Shown here: positions 11,620 to 23,319 of the stretch, piece after piece
How the letters are laid out: the number at the start of each line of letters is the position of its first letter
How positions within the stretch are numbered: the stretch's first letter is position 1
Assembly (NCBI RefSeq): GCF_000281045.1
Contig: NW_008246104.1
Coordinates: 98,557-162,556, forward strand
Reading direction: 5' to 3'
From: Saprolegnia diclina VS20
Lineage: Eukaryota > Oomycota > Saprolegniomycetes > Saprolegniales > Saprolegniaceae
DNA length: 64,000 bases
Translations under genes and position numbers: made by a program
Notes under the pieces: generated by a model
The model's input: the letters and a program-made list of their open reading frames with translations, nothing else
The model's database searches: none
Told to the model about the DNA's origin: nothing

Positions 11620-13204
11620 ATGGTCGGGGGCCGCGTGAGCAACATGGGCCTCGCGGGCAAGGAGATCGTGTCGACGACGGTTGTGCACGCGAACGACCTC
11701 GAGCGCATCCGGCAGCAGTCGGCCATCGTCACGGACCGCGACATGGCGCTGCGCCTCAAGGCCAACGAGCAGGCCAAGATGGCGTCGCGGGCGAGCGCGC
11801 AGGAGCGCAAGAACCGCATGGTCGAGAAAGAGCTCCAAGTGCGCACGCGCCGCGAGCAGTACGCGACGCAGATGGAGCTCGAGGCCGAGCGCCACTCGCT
11901 TCTGACGAAAGACGACCTGCAGCGCCACGCCCATTTGGACTCGGTCAAGTACATTCAGTCGCTTGTCGCCAAAGCGAGCGCTGCCACAGGCTGCGACGGA
12001 CAGCTCCGCGAGCAAGCCGAGACGCGGCAGCACGAGGCCGCGTACAACCAGCGCCTCGACCGCCTCATGGACGCCGACCGCACGCGGGACCTGCTCGCCC
12101 GCGACGAAGCCGAAAAAGTGGCCCGGGAGAAGCGCGTCGCTGCGCGAAAGATGCTGGAAGGTACATTGGCGTGTGTATTATTGCATGGCCTCATGAACAG
12201 CGACCAGGCCAAATCCTCGAGCACCAAAAGCAGCAGATCCGAGAGGAGGAAGCCAAGGCGATCGAGGCCAAGAAGATTCTACAAGTGTACAAACAATACG
12301 AAGTCGAAGAGCAGGCCAAAGTCGCCGCCCATCGCGTAATCTCTATTGCTCGCCAATGACGCAGCAGCTCAACGTCCGTTGCAGGTCCAAGTCCAGCACA
12401 CGTTGCAGCAGATCGCCGTCACGAACGAAGAGATCAAGCAAATGAAGGCCGATGCGATCGCGCAAGAAGTACGTTCTATACAAGCCAAGCATGACTCGAC
12501 AGCTTCTGCTCGGTAGCGACACGAAGAGCAAGTCGCGGCCAAGTACCTCCGCGACAAGGCCCGCGAAGAGGAGCGGTTGCTCAACGAGAAGGCAGCGATC
12601 CGCAAGTCCCAGGAACTACGCACCGCCAAGCTCCGTGCCCAGCAGGAAAAAGCCCAAGACAAGCAACTCGCGCAGGACGAGTTCAAGGCCAAGAAGGCTT
12701 TCGAGGCCAACGAGAAAGCTATGCGGCAAAAGGAGGCCGACGAGAAGCGCCTCAAGCGCGAGCTCGCCGAGACGATCGACCGCGAGCGCAAGGAGCAGGA
12801 GGCCCGGAAACGAGACGAGCAAAGGTACATTGAGCAGCAAGAGAAGCGAACGAACGACGTCGGCAAACGTATTCTCGAGCGGGTATTTGGGTCGTTGCTT
12901 CGCGAAGCTATTTAATTTGATGTCGTAGGAAGATGCCAAGAAGCGATTGGAGAAGGAGCAGCGGGACGAAGCCCATGCACAGTACCTCCTTCGACTCAAC
13001 CAGCAGTTTGACGACAATGCGACGCGGCGCAAGAACAAGGCGGCGCTTGAGACGAACGCCAACGCGCAAAACGTCAAGAAGATGGCCAAGGAGCTCATCG
13101 TCGTCGACAAGATCCGACAGGACGCACTCCAGAAACTGCAAAAACAAGGTGTTCCCGAAGCCTACCTGCGCGATCTCCAGCGACTCGACATTCAAAAACT
13201 ATAG
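11620..13204 (+). CDS. CFAP45: Cilia- and flagella-associated protein 45 (CFAP45/CCDC19)
   Basis: Microtubule inner protein of motile cilia, almost entirely coiled coil and rich in Glu, Lys, Arg and Gln. Five exons (introns 12161-12207, 12321-12384, 12469-12516, 12883-12928) give 459 aa. Matches to the family run along the length: an N-terminal NDLERIRQQSAIVTDRD block (family: EEFERIKxASxVLTxEE), RLDRLMDADRTR followed by a basic helix, and a C-terminal IRQDALQKLQKQGVPEAYL block (family: KLEELRATGLPEKY). The first ATG after the AT-rich leader is at 11620. Presence of this gene fits an organism with flagellate zoospores. Function is taken from the family. Confidence 0.85.
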
Positions 13205-13671
13205 TCCCATCACAAATAGAAAAAGGCAGCTTGATTTTGGGTATCCTCGGAATTCCCTGGGGTCTCCCGTAGTAATGCTACAAGTCCCATATTGCGTGGG
13301 CACTAGGTTCTACTACAACTCGGTGCAAGTAGCCGCCGGTGTCGCCACGCGTGAACACCAAGTGGCCTCGCCGCCTGTCTGCCAACTTGGCCTGTCGCGC
13401 ACGAAAATGTAGCGATCTTGCGATGGCGCAATCACTTTTTGCCATTTCAGCCAATCATCACACGTTGTTGCCTTGAAAAGCATGAAAAGGCCATCTTTTT
13501 AGCCAATCCAAAAGCGTCCTGGGATCGCGCCATGCATAACGTTCTTTTGGCACGTAGCGAGCCAATCAAATGCCGAGGAAACTCCTAGCAACAAGATTGT
13601 GCAATACAAAAACGGTTCCGCGGCCAAGTCCCGCGACGCTTCCATGACCATACCTCAATCTCGCCGACCGC
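13205..13671. promoter_or_regulatory. Intergenic region with three CCAAT boxes upstream of trpD
   Basis: Three direct copies of AGCCAATC-like boxes at 13451-13455, 13503-13507 and 13562-13566, spaced about 52 and 59 bp, end 106 bp before the start of the anthranilate phosphoribosyltransferase gene. No ORF of note. Confidence 0.45.
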
Positions 13672-14753
13672 ATGAAGACCGTCCTGGAGAAGCTCGCGAT
13701 GGGCCAGCACCTCTCGGCCGACGAGATGGACCGCGCCATGGACAGCATCGCGACCGGCAAGGCCGATGCGACCCAGATCGCCGTCTTCCTCGCGCTCCTG
13801 CGCGCCAAGGGCGAGACGCCGCTCGAGACGCAGGCGCTCGTCAAGGTCATGCTGCGCCACTGCCACCGCGTCGACTTGCCGGTAGGCTAGGATCCATGCG
13901 AAAAGAGTGGTGCTGATGGATGTGTGCCCAGGCAACGACCAAGGCGCTCGACATTGTGGGCACGGGCGGTGACGGCGCCAACACGGTCAACCTCTCGACA
14001 GCTGCCGCGGTCCTCGCCGCAGCGTGTGGCGCCAACGTAGCCAAGCATGGCAACCGGTCGGCGTCTAGCAAGTCGGGGTCTGCGGACGTCCTCGAGGCGC
14101 TTGGCGTGCCCATGTTGCAGCCAGAGCACATTGCGCCGTGCATCAAGGACGCCAAGATTGCCTTCATGTACGCGCCGCATTTCCATCCTGCGATGAAGCA
14201 CGTGATGCCTGTCCGACGCGCCATGGGCATTCGCACGATCTTCAACGTCCTCGGGCCACTCATCAACCCCGCGAGCTGCAAGCACGCCGTCATTGGGGTC
14301 TACACGCCGTCGCTACTGCCGCTCTTTGGCGAGGTGCTGTATGGACTGGGGGTTGAGCACGCTCTCGTCGTGCACTGCGCGGGCTTGGACGAACTCAACC
14401 CGATCGGCAACGCGGACGTGGTCGAGGTCTCGCGGACGAAAGGCTGCACGCGTTACACCCTGACGCCAGAGGAGCTCGGGATTCCGCGCTGCACGCTCAA
14501 GGACCTCGAGGGCGGCGACTGCGACCTGAACGCTCGCATCCTCAAAGACGTCTTCCGCGGCAACTGCGACAACCCGGTCGGACACACCATCGCGTACAAC
14601 GCGGGCGCCGGCCTATACGTCTACGGCCTTGCGAGCTCGATCAAAGAAGGGTACGAAATGGCCAAGAAGACGCTTGCCTCCGGCAAGGCCATGGACACCC
14701 TCCAGCGCTGGAGCGACGTGGCGCAGAACTTGCACAAGGCAGCGTCCGTCTAA
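13672..14753 (+). CDS. trpD: Anthranilate phosphoribosyltransferase
   Basis: Transfers the phosphoribosyl group of PRPP to anthranilate, the second committed step of tryptophan synthesis. One intron (13882-13931) gives 343 aa, the usual length. Signature residues are intact: LDIVGTGGDGANTVNLST (PRPP loop), KHGNRSASSKSGSADVLEAL, and MPVRRAMGIRTIFNVLGPL. The helical N-terminal domain precedes the intron. The protein is monofunctional here, not fused to other Trp enzymes. A more upstream ATG near 13645 is in a different frame. Three CCAAT boxes lie upstream. Confidence 0.93.
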
Positions 14754-15368
14754 TTTCGACAACCTATCTATTTGCTGTTAACTTTAAAAACGTCATTTCT
14801 GTGCCCATGTTGCCATCAACTTGACCTGCGGAAGGCTATGTGGCCCGCAGCTTCAGCTGCCTTAAGCAACATAGCTTGTCCCTTCACCAAAGCACAGGAG
14901 CGTTCGGAGCGGATAAAGAAGGCTGGAACAAGTCCAACTCGAGTGCACCAGAGACAAGATGCACCCGACTCCTCCTTCAAGGCGACGCCGTCTCCTACTC
15001 TATTGCCGTGCGAGATGCGGTGAATATTTCTGCGGCGGCTCCTAGGCTGTGCATACAGGTGGGACAGGCACTGACTGATACACGTGCTATGCCCACTCCG
15101 CCTTGAGATGCTTCATGTCGGGTATATGGCTACAGTCCATGAAGCAGCTTCGTACAGCGAGGTATATATGCGTGCACTAGCGCAGTATGAGCCATCGGCT
15201 TGTCGGCCCCGTCTCGGAGGTTGAGTGCGATGGAGACGATACGAGAAAATGCATGAACCGCGTCACCATCTGCAGCCAAGCTAGCTGTGTATCTCCTCGC
15301 CTCTACATGGCAGAGAGCCACGTGTGGTTATGATTGGGAGCTCGTTAGAACGCAATTGACCGGCGCCG
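14754..15368. other. Intergenic region, nothing recognised
   Basis: About 615 bp between two co-directional genes. No ORF with family resemblance and no clear repeat. Confidence 0.5.
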
Positions 15369-16790
15369 ATGATCTACTACAACCAGGACGACTTCTTCCG
15401 GCTCCTCGCGCGGCTCCAAGGCTCGGCGTTCCGAGGCCACGGCCCGACGCGGGCCGTCGTCATGGCGCTCGTCGCGACGGTCATCACCACCGGCAACTAC
15501 CTCTACGACATTCTGACGACGCAGACCAAGACAAGTCTCGCCTTCATCGACACGCTCACCGTCTTCAACGTCTTTATCGGTCTCATGATCTCGTTCCGGC
15601 TCAACTCGGCCTTCAACCAGTGGCGCGCCGGCGTCGTTGCGATCGCGTCGGTTGCTGAAGCGGCACGCGGGTACTTCTTCATTCGCTCCATCTCCCAGTG
15701 TCTGACACATCGAGTTGTAGGATCGTCGCGTCGACCGCGTCGATGCTCGACTTTTGCGTCGCGGGCGAAGACAAACTGCACTTTATGTCTGAGATGCGCC
15801 GCCTCGTGTGCTTGTACGTCTCGATCTTGGTCCAAGACGCCCGCGGTTTTGTGCAAAACGACATTCAGCCGTTCATTGCGTGCAACCTCCTCCGTGACTC
15901 GGAGGCCGATGAAATGCGACGCTGCGGCGTCATCACCCGCCAAAATGACGATCCGACGACGCACTATACCACGGTCGCGCAGGCCAACCCGCACAAGCTC
16001 CGTGCAACGATCGTCGAAGTGTGGGTACGTCCATGTCTCTACCATTTGCAAGGTCTTGATGTTACGGTCGTAGATTCGCCGCGTGATCCAAGCCGGCGGT
16101 CGGCGCGGGTGGTTTGCGCCGCCGCAAGCCGCGTCGCTCAACGGCAACGTCTCGACGCTCGTGTCGCTCTACACGACGGTCTACAACATTGCCAACATTC
16201 CGATTCCGTTCAACTATGCGCACTTTCTGACGCTCATGATGGTGCTGTACCTCGTGCTCTACACGTTTGTGATCGTCCAGAGCTCGGGCTGGTACACGCC
16301 TTTGTGGGTCTTTCTCTGGGGCTTTGTGCTCTTCTCGTGCGACGACCTCGCGCGCGAGATCGAGTGCCCGTTTGGTTTGGACCAAAACGACATTGACCTT
16401 GAAGTGCGCATCGCCCGCATGGAAGAGGAGCTCGACGTGATCCTCCGCAGCCTTCACTTTCACGAAGCGTACGTGCGCCCGCAGCACCTCAGCAGCCTCC
16501 GCGACGACATCACCGAGATCTCGAGCACGCAATCCATCTCTGTGTGCGTCGACTCCAAGTACTCGTCCCACCGCGACTCGATCCACAGCATTTCCGAAGA
16601 CAAGATCCCGTCGCCCGAGATCCCCATGTCGGCCGCGCCCATGCTGCGCATGATGCTCCTCGAGTCGTCGTCGATGCCAGAGGACGTCGTTGCGCCCGAG
16701 GTTGTCACCGAAGAGACGATCCCGATCAGCCAGACGTCGTCGATGAATTACGGTTCGTCGAGCAAGAGTGGGAACCCTATGTGGTTATAA
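15369..16790 (+). CDS. Bestrophin-family (UPF0187/RFP-TM) anion channel
   Basis: Predicted membrane chloride/bicarbonate channel of 440 aa from three exons (introns 15671-15720 and 16025-16073). The N-terminus has the family start (YYNQDDFFRLLARLQGSAF), then a hydrophobic helix and FNVFIGLMISFRLNSAFNQW, the equivalent of the conserved FRTNxAYxRW. After the middle helices come IPIPFNYAHFLTLMM, two membrane segments, and EIECPFGLDQNDIDLE, the conserved ExENPFG..xNDL. The C-terminal ~110 residues are Ser/Glu-rich and probably cytoplasmic. Ion selectivity is not deducible. Confidence 0.85.
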
Positions 16791-17877
16791 ACCATCGAAA
16801 TAAAATCTTGCGGCCACATATTATCTTGTACGAGAAGCGTTGCCAAATGCAATTTGAAGATTTCAGACAGTTCTGTAAGCTCGATCGACCGTTGTTCTCG
16901 CCATCGCGCGCGAAGAGGTGCGTCGAAGGGTCGTGGGTGGCGAAAAGCAAGTCCAAGGGTCGAAAACCCTGAGCAACCTTGTGGCCAAGCTCGTTGTCGG
17001 GTTGTGGAATCGTCCACCTACAGGGCAAGCGATTTGTTGCTTGTTTGTGAAACGACTTGATTGGGTAAACCGTCTCGCCGTCGTTGATTGATTGGGATCG
17101 CACGAACGTGCGCCATAGAGCAAGCCGTAATTCACCGAATGTGAACGCGCAAGACATCGGATCTCTCGGCGGCAGCGACGGGCAGAAGGTGATGATGTAT
17201 CGACACCTGCCTGATTCGTCGCTTGTGATTGGCGAGCGATGGCTCCATAGGACCATGTCGCACGTGTCGATCGCGAGCAAATGCTGAATTCTGCGTACAC
17301 ATGCATTGTTGCGGGATTGTAAATGAGTCGAGCTGGCTCTTGGTCCGCCACCCGCTCTGCCCACCACCACCACCACTACCACCAAGGTGGCGCAAGGTTG
17401 CGGATCTGCCAAACCGCCGTACGCCGCCGTACATTCCGTACAACTGTACGTGGGCACAGTCTTCAACGTGGGCGGGCATCGTTGTGATCTTATGCTGAGA
17501 GGCCGGGTATTATCTTTGACAGGTCATCACCAATCAGAATACGCTGTGATGTTGAATGACGATCTTACGGCTTGTCCAAGAATATGCATTGTGACAGGAC
17601 ATGCCAGCGAGCTTGAAGGCCGCGCATGCTATATTTTATTGTACATTTCTAATAAAATGGGCGATGGCACCTATGGACCTCGCTGTTGCAGCGCCGACAA
17701 TAAAATGCGCGTTACATCATTTTATTTTAGGATCCCTGGAACGGTTTCACGCCCGTTGTCGCACGCCGAGCATACTCATTTCAAGAGAATATCCGGACGC
17801 GCCGCGCGTTCTAACCGGATGACAACACGCCCTCCGCACTCGGTCATTTCCCATTTGTCACTTGTCTGCCACTTGCC
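16791..17877. other. Intergenic region, no supported gene
   Basis: About 1.1 kb. Overlapping minus-strand ORFs up to 229 codons have no family motifs, non-ATG starts and a composition unlike the neighbours. AT-rich stretches occur at 16790-16860 and 17630-17740. Confidence 0.45.
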
Positions 17878-19350
17878 ATGACCATCTTCACGCCGACGAC
17901 AGAGCCGATGCTGCAAGTCGACGCGGTCATCGTTGTCGACCCGTTCTCGACCGGCATGTGCTTGGCGGAGCAGGTCATGGACCGGGGCTACGCTTGCATC
18001 GCGGTGTACAGCGACACGGAAGAGGCCATGAAGGACTGGATGGACACGCTCTCGGCCAACTTTCGCCGCAAGTTTGTCGGCGAAGTCTTCAACGTGGGCA
18101 GTGACCACTCGGACGAGCAATTGAGCAAGGTGCTGCGCGCTGTCGTGGGCTTTGGCCACCCGATCATTGGCGTCATTGCCGGTGCCGAGCCCGGCGTGCC
18201 GCTCACGGACCGCCTCTCGGAGCGCTTGAAACTCACGAGCAACGGCTCGGCCGGCTCGGAAGGCCGCCGCAACAAGTACATTATGGGCGAGAAGATTCGG
18301 GCAGCGGGCATGCGCGCTGTGCTGCAGTGCCTCGCGCCGACGTTTGCCGATGCCAAGGCCTACATTGAGAACGAGCTCAAGCCCGAGCCGTTCCGTGTGA
18401 TTGTCAAGCCCGTCGACAGCGCGGGCAGCGACGACGTCTCGCTCTGCACGTCGCTCGAGGACGTTCAGAAGGCGTACGACACTGTCATTGGCAAGGTGAA
18501 CCACCTCGGCATCCAAAACCAAGCGCTGCTCGTGCAAGAGTACCTCGAAGGCACCGAGTACGTCATCGATACCGTCTCGCGCGACGGCGAACACAAGGTC
18601 GTGGCCGTCTGGGAGTACGACAAACGGTCGGCCAACGGCGCGGCGTTTGTCTACTTTGGCGCGCTCCTTCGCGAAGCCAAGGGCGACGTGGTCGTCTCGA
18701 TTGTCGACTATGTGTGCAAGGTCCTCGACGTGCTCTCGATCAACCACGGGCCCGGCCACGCCGAGGTCAAGTTTGTCAAGGGCGAGCCGTGCTTGATTGA
18801 GATTGGGGCGCGCTGCCACGGTCGCGAAGGCACGGACATGCCGATCTTGGACAAGTGCCAGGGCTACAACCAGGTGGGCGCGACGCTGGATGCGTACTTC
18901 GACAAGGCGGCGTTCCAAGCCTTGCCCAAGATGCCCACGTCGCTGCGGGCCCACGGCATCAAGACGACGCTCGTCTCGTACGAGCACGGGACGCTGCAGT
19001 CGATGCCGGGCCTCGCCGAGATTGAGGCCATGGCGTCCTATGTGGACAAGAAGATTCGCCACACGGAAGGCGTCCTCATGGCGCCGACGATCGATATGTT
19101 TACGACGCCCGGGTGCGTCCTCATGGTGCACGAAGACGCAAGTGTGCTCCAAGCCGACTATGAGCGCATCCGCGAGCTCGAAGTCGATGGGCTCTATGCG
19201 ATCAAGGGCAAGTCGCCCAAGACAACGCACACCAAGAAGCAAGCGGTCAAGAAGGCCAAGAAGAAGGCGAGCTACTCGAAGGCGCCGGCGACAATGGAGT
19301 TTACGGTGCCCCGGCGGACGGCGTCGCAGATTCCCGTTGCATCGTCGTAA
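17878..19350 (+). CDS. ATP-grasp domain ligase (carboxylate-amine ligase type)
   Basis: 490-aa protein without introns. An N-terminal Rossmann-like part (VDAVIVVDPFSTGMCLA; VIAGAEPGVPL) is followed by an ATP-grasp fold: NKYIMGEKIRAAG, FRVIVKPVDSAGSDDVSLC (the KP lysine and Gly/Ser loop), LVQEYLEGTEYVIDTVS (purine-contacting acidic segment), and CLIEIGARCHGREG (metal-binding Glu/Asn position). Such proteins join a carboxylate to an amine using ATP; the closest look is to bacterial L-amino acid ligases. The C-terminal ~45 residues are Lys/Thr/Ala-rich and basic, an addition I do not expect in bacterial forms. The lack of introns among intron-containing neighbours suggests late gain or retrotransposition; this is inference. 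Confidence 0.8.
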   Translation: MTIFTPTTEPMLQVDAVIVVDPFSTGMCLAEQVMDRGYACIAVYSDTEEAMKDWMDTLSANFRRKFVGEVFNVGSDHSDEQLSKVLRAVVGFGHPIIGVIAGAEPGVPLTDRLSERLKLTSNGSAGSEGRRNKYIMGEKIRAAGMRAVLQCLAPTFADAKAYIENELKPEPFRVIVKPVDSAGSDDVSLCTSLEDVQKAYDTVIGKVNHLGIQNQALLVQEYLEGTEYVIDTVSRDGEHKVVAVWEYDKRSANGAAFVYFGALLREAKGDVVVSIVDYVCKVLDVLSINHGPGHAEVKFVKGEPCLIEIGARCHGREGTDMPILDKCQGYNQVGATLDAYFDKAAFQALPKMPTSLRAHGIKTTLVSYEHGTLQSMPGLAEIEAMASYVDKKIRHTEGVLMAPTIDMFTTPGCVLMVHEDASVLQADYERIRELEVDGLYAIKGKSPKTTHTKKQAVKKAKKKASYSKAPATMEFTVPRRTASQIPVASS

Positions 19351-19846
19351 GCGAAGCGTAGGGACAAGAGGCGTACATGTTTTGGGTATTTAAAAGAGCG
19401 GCCTTTTCAAGTTGCAAATGTGTGGTCGGCGTCCCGCAATCGTTGCTAAGCACGGTAGCTGCCATCGCTCCTCTGTTGCACGAGTCGCTCGCTGCAGTAC
19501 AGTACATCGAGAGGAGGCGACGATCCGTGCTCTAAGATCAAGGACCTTGACCAAGGTATTCGACTTCGACCCAGCAGCCAACGCAGATCTTTTGTCGCAT
19601 CGACTGGCTCGCGGATTCGAGCGCTGCCTTCCAAGTAGCTTGCTGCTGTCCACTTTGGAACGCCGAAATCGAAGCCGCCCTGTTCCCTCCGAGATTCGCG
19701 CGCCAACGGAAGCGAATCTCGCCCGCCAACGGTGGCCACTTTAACGAGGCCGTACGACCTCGTACATTGTACATCCCGATCGTACACTGCTGCTGTCGTC
19801 TATTACTCGAAAAACCTAGTCGTACACACGTTAAATAGGCGGTGCG
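19351..19846. other. Convergent intergenic region
   Basis: About 500 bp between the stops of two convergent genes. No supported gene. Confidence 0.5.
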
Positions 19847-21484
19847 TCATCCGTCGACGCGCTTCCGGACCCAGCCGCCCGACCGTGCGTCCAGCGTCTG
19901 CAGATGCGAGATGATGAGTGCGACCTCGAATTCGAATGGTACTACCTCTTGGAGAAGCGGTCGCAGATCCGAGGGCAGCGTCGAGAGACAAGCCAGTCGC
20001 TGCAGTGCGTCAAAGTACTCGTCCATCGTGCGGCGGGACGCAGGCGACGAGCCGTCGAGGAGGTCGCCCACGAGCAGCAAGAGCCGGCACGCAGCGTCAA
20101 GCACCTTGGCCTCGGGCACGACGTCGGTGCTTTGGTCGCTGTCGTCGCCGTCGAGCATCATGGCCACGCACACGTGCATGACGTTCTCCGTGAGCAGTTG
20201 CCTACATGAGGTCGCGCTGAGCGTCGTGCATCGTATGGGTCCCGTACCGGCGAAAGAGCTCGCCGACGAAGACGACGTTGCCCAGCATGCATTGACGGCG
20301 CCACGCGTGCTAAGAGATGGGTGATGATGACGGTGATGGAGGACGGAACGACGCACCGGCGACGAGGGCTCTTCGACGAGGGCCTCGTAGCACTTGGTGA
20401 GGAGGACTCGGCGAAAGTTGACGGTGCGGGCGCCGTCCTTGAACTCGGGCAGCGACTCGGAGAGCGATGCGCAGAGCGCAGCGTACGGCTCGCTACGCAG
20501 ACAACCACATTTGATCCCGTTCAGATTTGAGTCAGACCAGGTACCTGACCGAGGGCGCTGCAATCGCGCGGTCAAACAAGAGCCCCACAACCGCTTGGAG
20601 CGTCGGCGTGCATGTGACGGCGACCGACTGGATGTGCCCGAGCCACGCGTCGTGGGCCGGCGACGCCAAAATGCTAGTTCGTGCTGGTTACACCGCTGCT
20701 GTGTGTTGGGGTAGAACGAATGTACGCTTCAATGGCCGAGAGCGCGTCCTTGGTCTCCTTCTCGGGGTTGTCAGTGGGCTTGACGGGCTGCTTGGTCGCA
20801 CCCGCCGCGCCATCCTACAGTCTGCTCATCAGCATTCTTCGTCACGTCCATTGGGGTACGACCTTGAAGAACGAGAGCGCGGACGGGTCGTAGTGCAGCA
20901 TGGGCGCCCTCGCCGCGCCCTTTTCCTTCTTGGACGCTTTGGTCGGCTTAGGCGCGCCACCAGAGAGGATCGGGCCAAGCTCGAGGTCTGGCGGGAGCGC
21001 CGTGCACAGCGTCCGAAACTAGAGTAGCCTTGGGCTGACATCTTCGAGAGATTGCGAAATCGCACCTGCAAGAGCTCGGCGATCGTGTAATGCAGACGAC
21101 CCTTGACTTTGGAGCCAATCTACAACCATAGCACGATGTTGCTGGCTGTGAAGACGCCGTCGTGGTGCGTACGCTTATTCGGCCCGGCGCCGCCGCTGTC
21201 GCGCTCGCCACAGCAGGCTAGACAAGAGTGTGAGAGGAGCGAGATACGGTTGTGACAACGCACTGCTGTTGCAATTGGCGCCGGCAGCGCGCGCGGGGGG
21301 CTGGCCTTGGCCGCATGGCTAGGCGTCGTGGCCTTCTTGGGCTTGGCCGGGGACTGTGCGGTCGCGGATGGCGGGCTAGCGTCGACGGACGATACGAAGC
21401 TACTGACGCGCGTGAGGTAAGGACGCATGGCAGCGCGCACCTTGGCACCCAGGCGCCAGCGTTCGGGTTGAGCTTGGATGTCAT
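19847..21484 (-). CDS. PAIP1-like protein: PAM2 motif plus MIF4G domain
   Basis: Likely poly(A)-binding-protein-interacting translation factor. The N-terminal exon encodes SKLNPNAGAWVP, a good PAM2 motif (contacts the MLLE domain of PABP). After an Ala/Pro/Ser/Lys linker comes HYTIAELLQ joined to FRTLCTALPPDLELGPI. The MIF4G domain then reads TPTLQAVVGLLFDRAIAAPS, EPYAALCASLSESLPEFK, NFRRVLLTKCYEALVEE, GNVVFVGELFRRYG, ENVMHVCVAMMLDG and DAACRLLLLVGDLLDG, ending after SDLRPLLQEVVPF. About eight exons; introns read include a 38-nt one directly after the PAM2 motif and one at ~20.5 kb ending GCGTAG. The domain pair matches animal PAIP1 more than eIF4G, which is much longer. The start is uncertain: ATG at 21484 keeps the PAM2 motif, but the open frame extends upstream about 30 residues without an ATG. 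Confidence 0.75.
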
Positions 21485-23319
21485 CGGGCAGGGGCAGGCG
21501 GGCGCTTGGGAGAAGGTGCTGTCGGCAAAGTTCTGGGCCGGTAATGCTGGACGATTAACCGGATGCCTCCATCGTGCCGGATAGGATGTGGCGCGGTTCG
21601 AGATCGATGATGAGCTTCAGCGCCAGCGACACAGCGCTGGGGCATGCGGTCTTCCTCGCAGATCAGGATGCGCGTCCAAAGCGACGCAGTCTGATGCGTG
21701 AGCGTCGTGACGCGAGCGGCAGACGATGGTGCATATTGTGGGTAGGGTAAGTGGCTGATGATGTATACGTTCAAGAGAACACACAATATTGTCTACTAGT
21801 AGGTTGATATGAGTATACTACCGGCACTGGAGGGATTCAAACTGCTGCCAACATGGGTCGGACAGGAATCAGGAACGACCGCCGACCTGACGGAGGACTG
21901 TGCAATGCGTTCGGAGGTAGGTTCTTGAAGTAGCAGCGCTAATCAAAATGGGAGAGCATCTCGCACGACGCAAGGATCCGGTAGATGGCATTGTTGCAGA
22001 TCGGTGGCCGCTTGAGCCCCCCTGGAGCGGCGACCTGTGGCGCCAACCACCCTATCCCATGGGTCCTATGAAAGCAAGCCAGCTACATGTTGCTTGCGGT
22101 AGAAATCAATCGTTTTCGTTGATCACACCGACGGCTGCTAGATTGCACTTCTCCCAACCTTCGACTGTGTTCACTCGCTTCCTTCTCTTGGCGCTCGTTG
22201 AAGCGCCATGTTGAAGTCGCGCATTTTGGCACGGCGCCTTCTTCTTCTTCGTCGCCACCTCTACGGCCTTCGAGCAGTCAATCGATAGCGGTGATGGTGG
22301 GGCTAATGTGGTTTTGGCGGGAAGGCGTTACGTTCGGTCGTCACAAGCGACTCAGAAACGAGCTCTTGGCCCGACGCGTGGAGAGGCTCTATGCGGCCAG
22401 AACTGCCCATGCCCAAACTGATCTTGGCCGGAGATTGTGTATTCTGGCAGCGCATCCTTGCATCAACCATCAGCACCTACATAGTACTTGGTAGCCCAAC
22501 GATCCTGCCGTAGCAGACGCATCAACACGAACGCTGAGCTTCGAGCTTTTCCCAGCGAACGTTATCGTGGATATGTGTGCCGGATGCTGCAGTGCGCTCG
22601 TGCTCAACTTCGAAGCGACCAGACGCCACTCAGCTAGTAGGGTGCAGAGAGGCGTCGCTACGAGGCGACGCCGAGTGATCTCGAGGCGCTCTGTGTAGTG
22701 CAATACACACGTCCACCTCTCGCGTGCGGCACAAGGCGTTTATGGTGTTGGGATTTTGTGGGACGTACAATTGTTGCAGCGAGGGCCACACACTCGATCT
22801 GATCTCGTAATCGAAGGCGCGTTCCACCCAGCACACGCGACCAACGGGTCCGAACGACGACTACAAACGGTATTCAATCATAGTAGAGCCAAGAGTTCTT
22901 GTGCACCCTTAGTAGAGTTCGCTAATCTCTCGCTCTACTACACTTTATAGACTGTCGATAACGAGCCGTCGCCGCTCGCACTGGGCGCTGGACCGGGACG
23001 AGCACTGTGGTCGTCGACGCAAAGACATGGCCGCCAGTTTCTTTCGTAATCGCACACAACAGGACGACGCCATCTCGAATCAGAGTCCATGATCTCCGCG
23101 CACCAGCTGGGGAGTGCATACACATGGGCTGTCTGTCGTTCCAAGGTCGTAGCGCAAACTCGAGTCGGTCGTGCTTACGGCCGCGGTCGTCTTGTCATCA
23201 TAGTTCTCAGTCGTACTTTAGTAGAGATGAAGACTCGTGGCGATGAAGTCGCAAGCCAATGGTGGTAGTGTTGACGTGGTTGGGAGGATTTGTCGTATTA
23301 AATAATAGATAGGGGCGAA
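21485..23319. other. Gene-poor region
   Basis: About 1.8 kb without a supported gene. The minus strand around 22630-22870 has a frame reading WVERAFDYEI and VWPSLQQLYVP that looks protein-like but starts without ATG and ends quickly; it may be a gene remnant. Otherwise nothing recognised. Confidence 0.4.

Noticed and set aside
17776-19242. 488-codon minus-strand ORF opposite the ATP-grasp gene
   Set aside because: Antisense shadow with biased composition; the plus strand has all ATP-grasp motifs.
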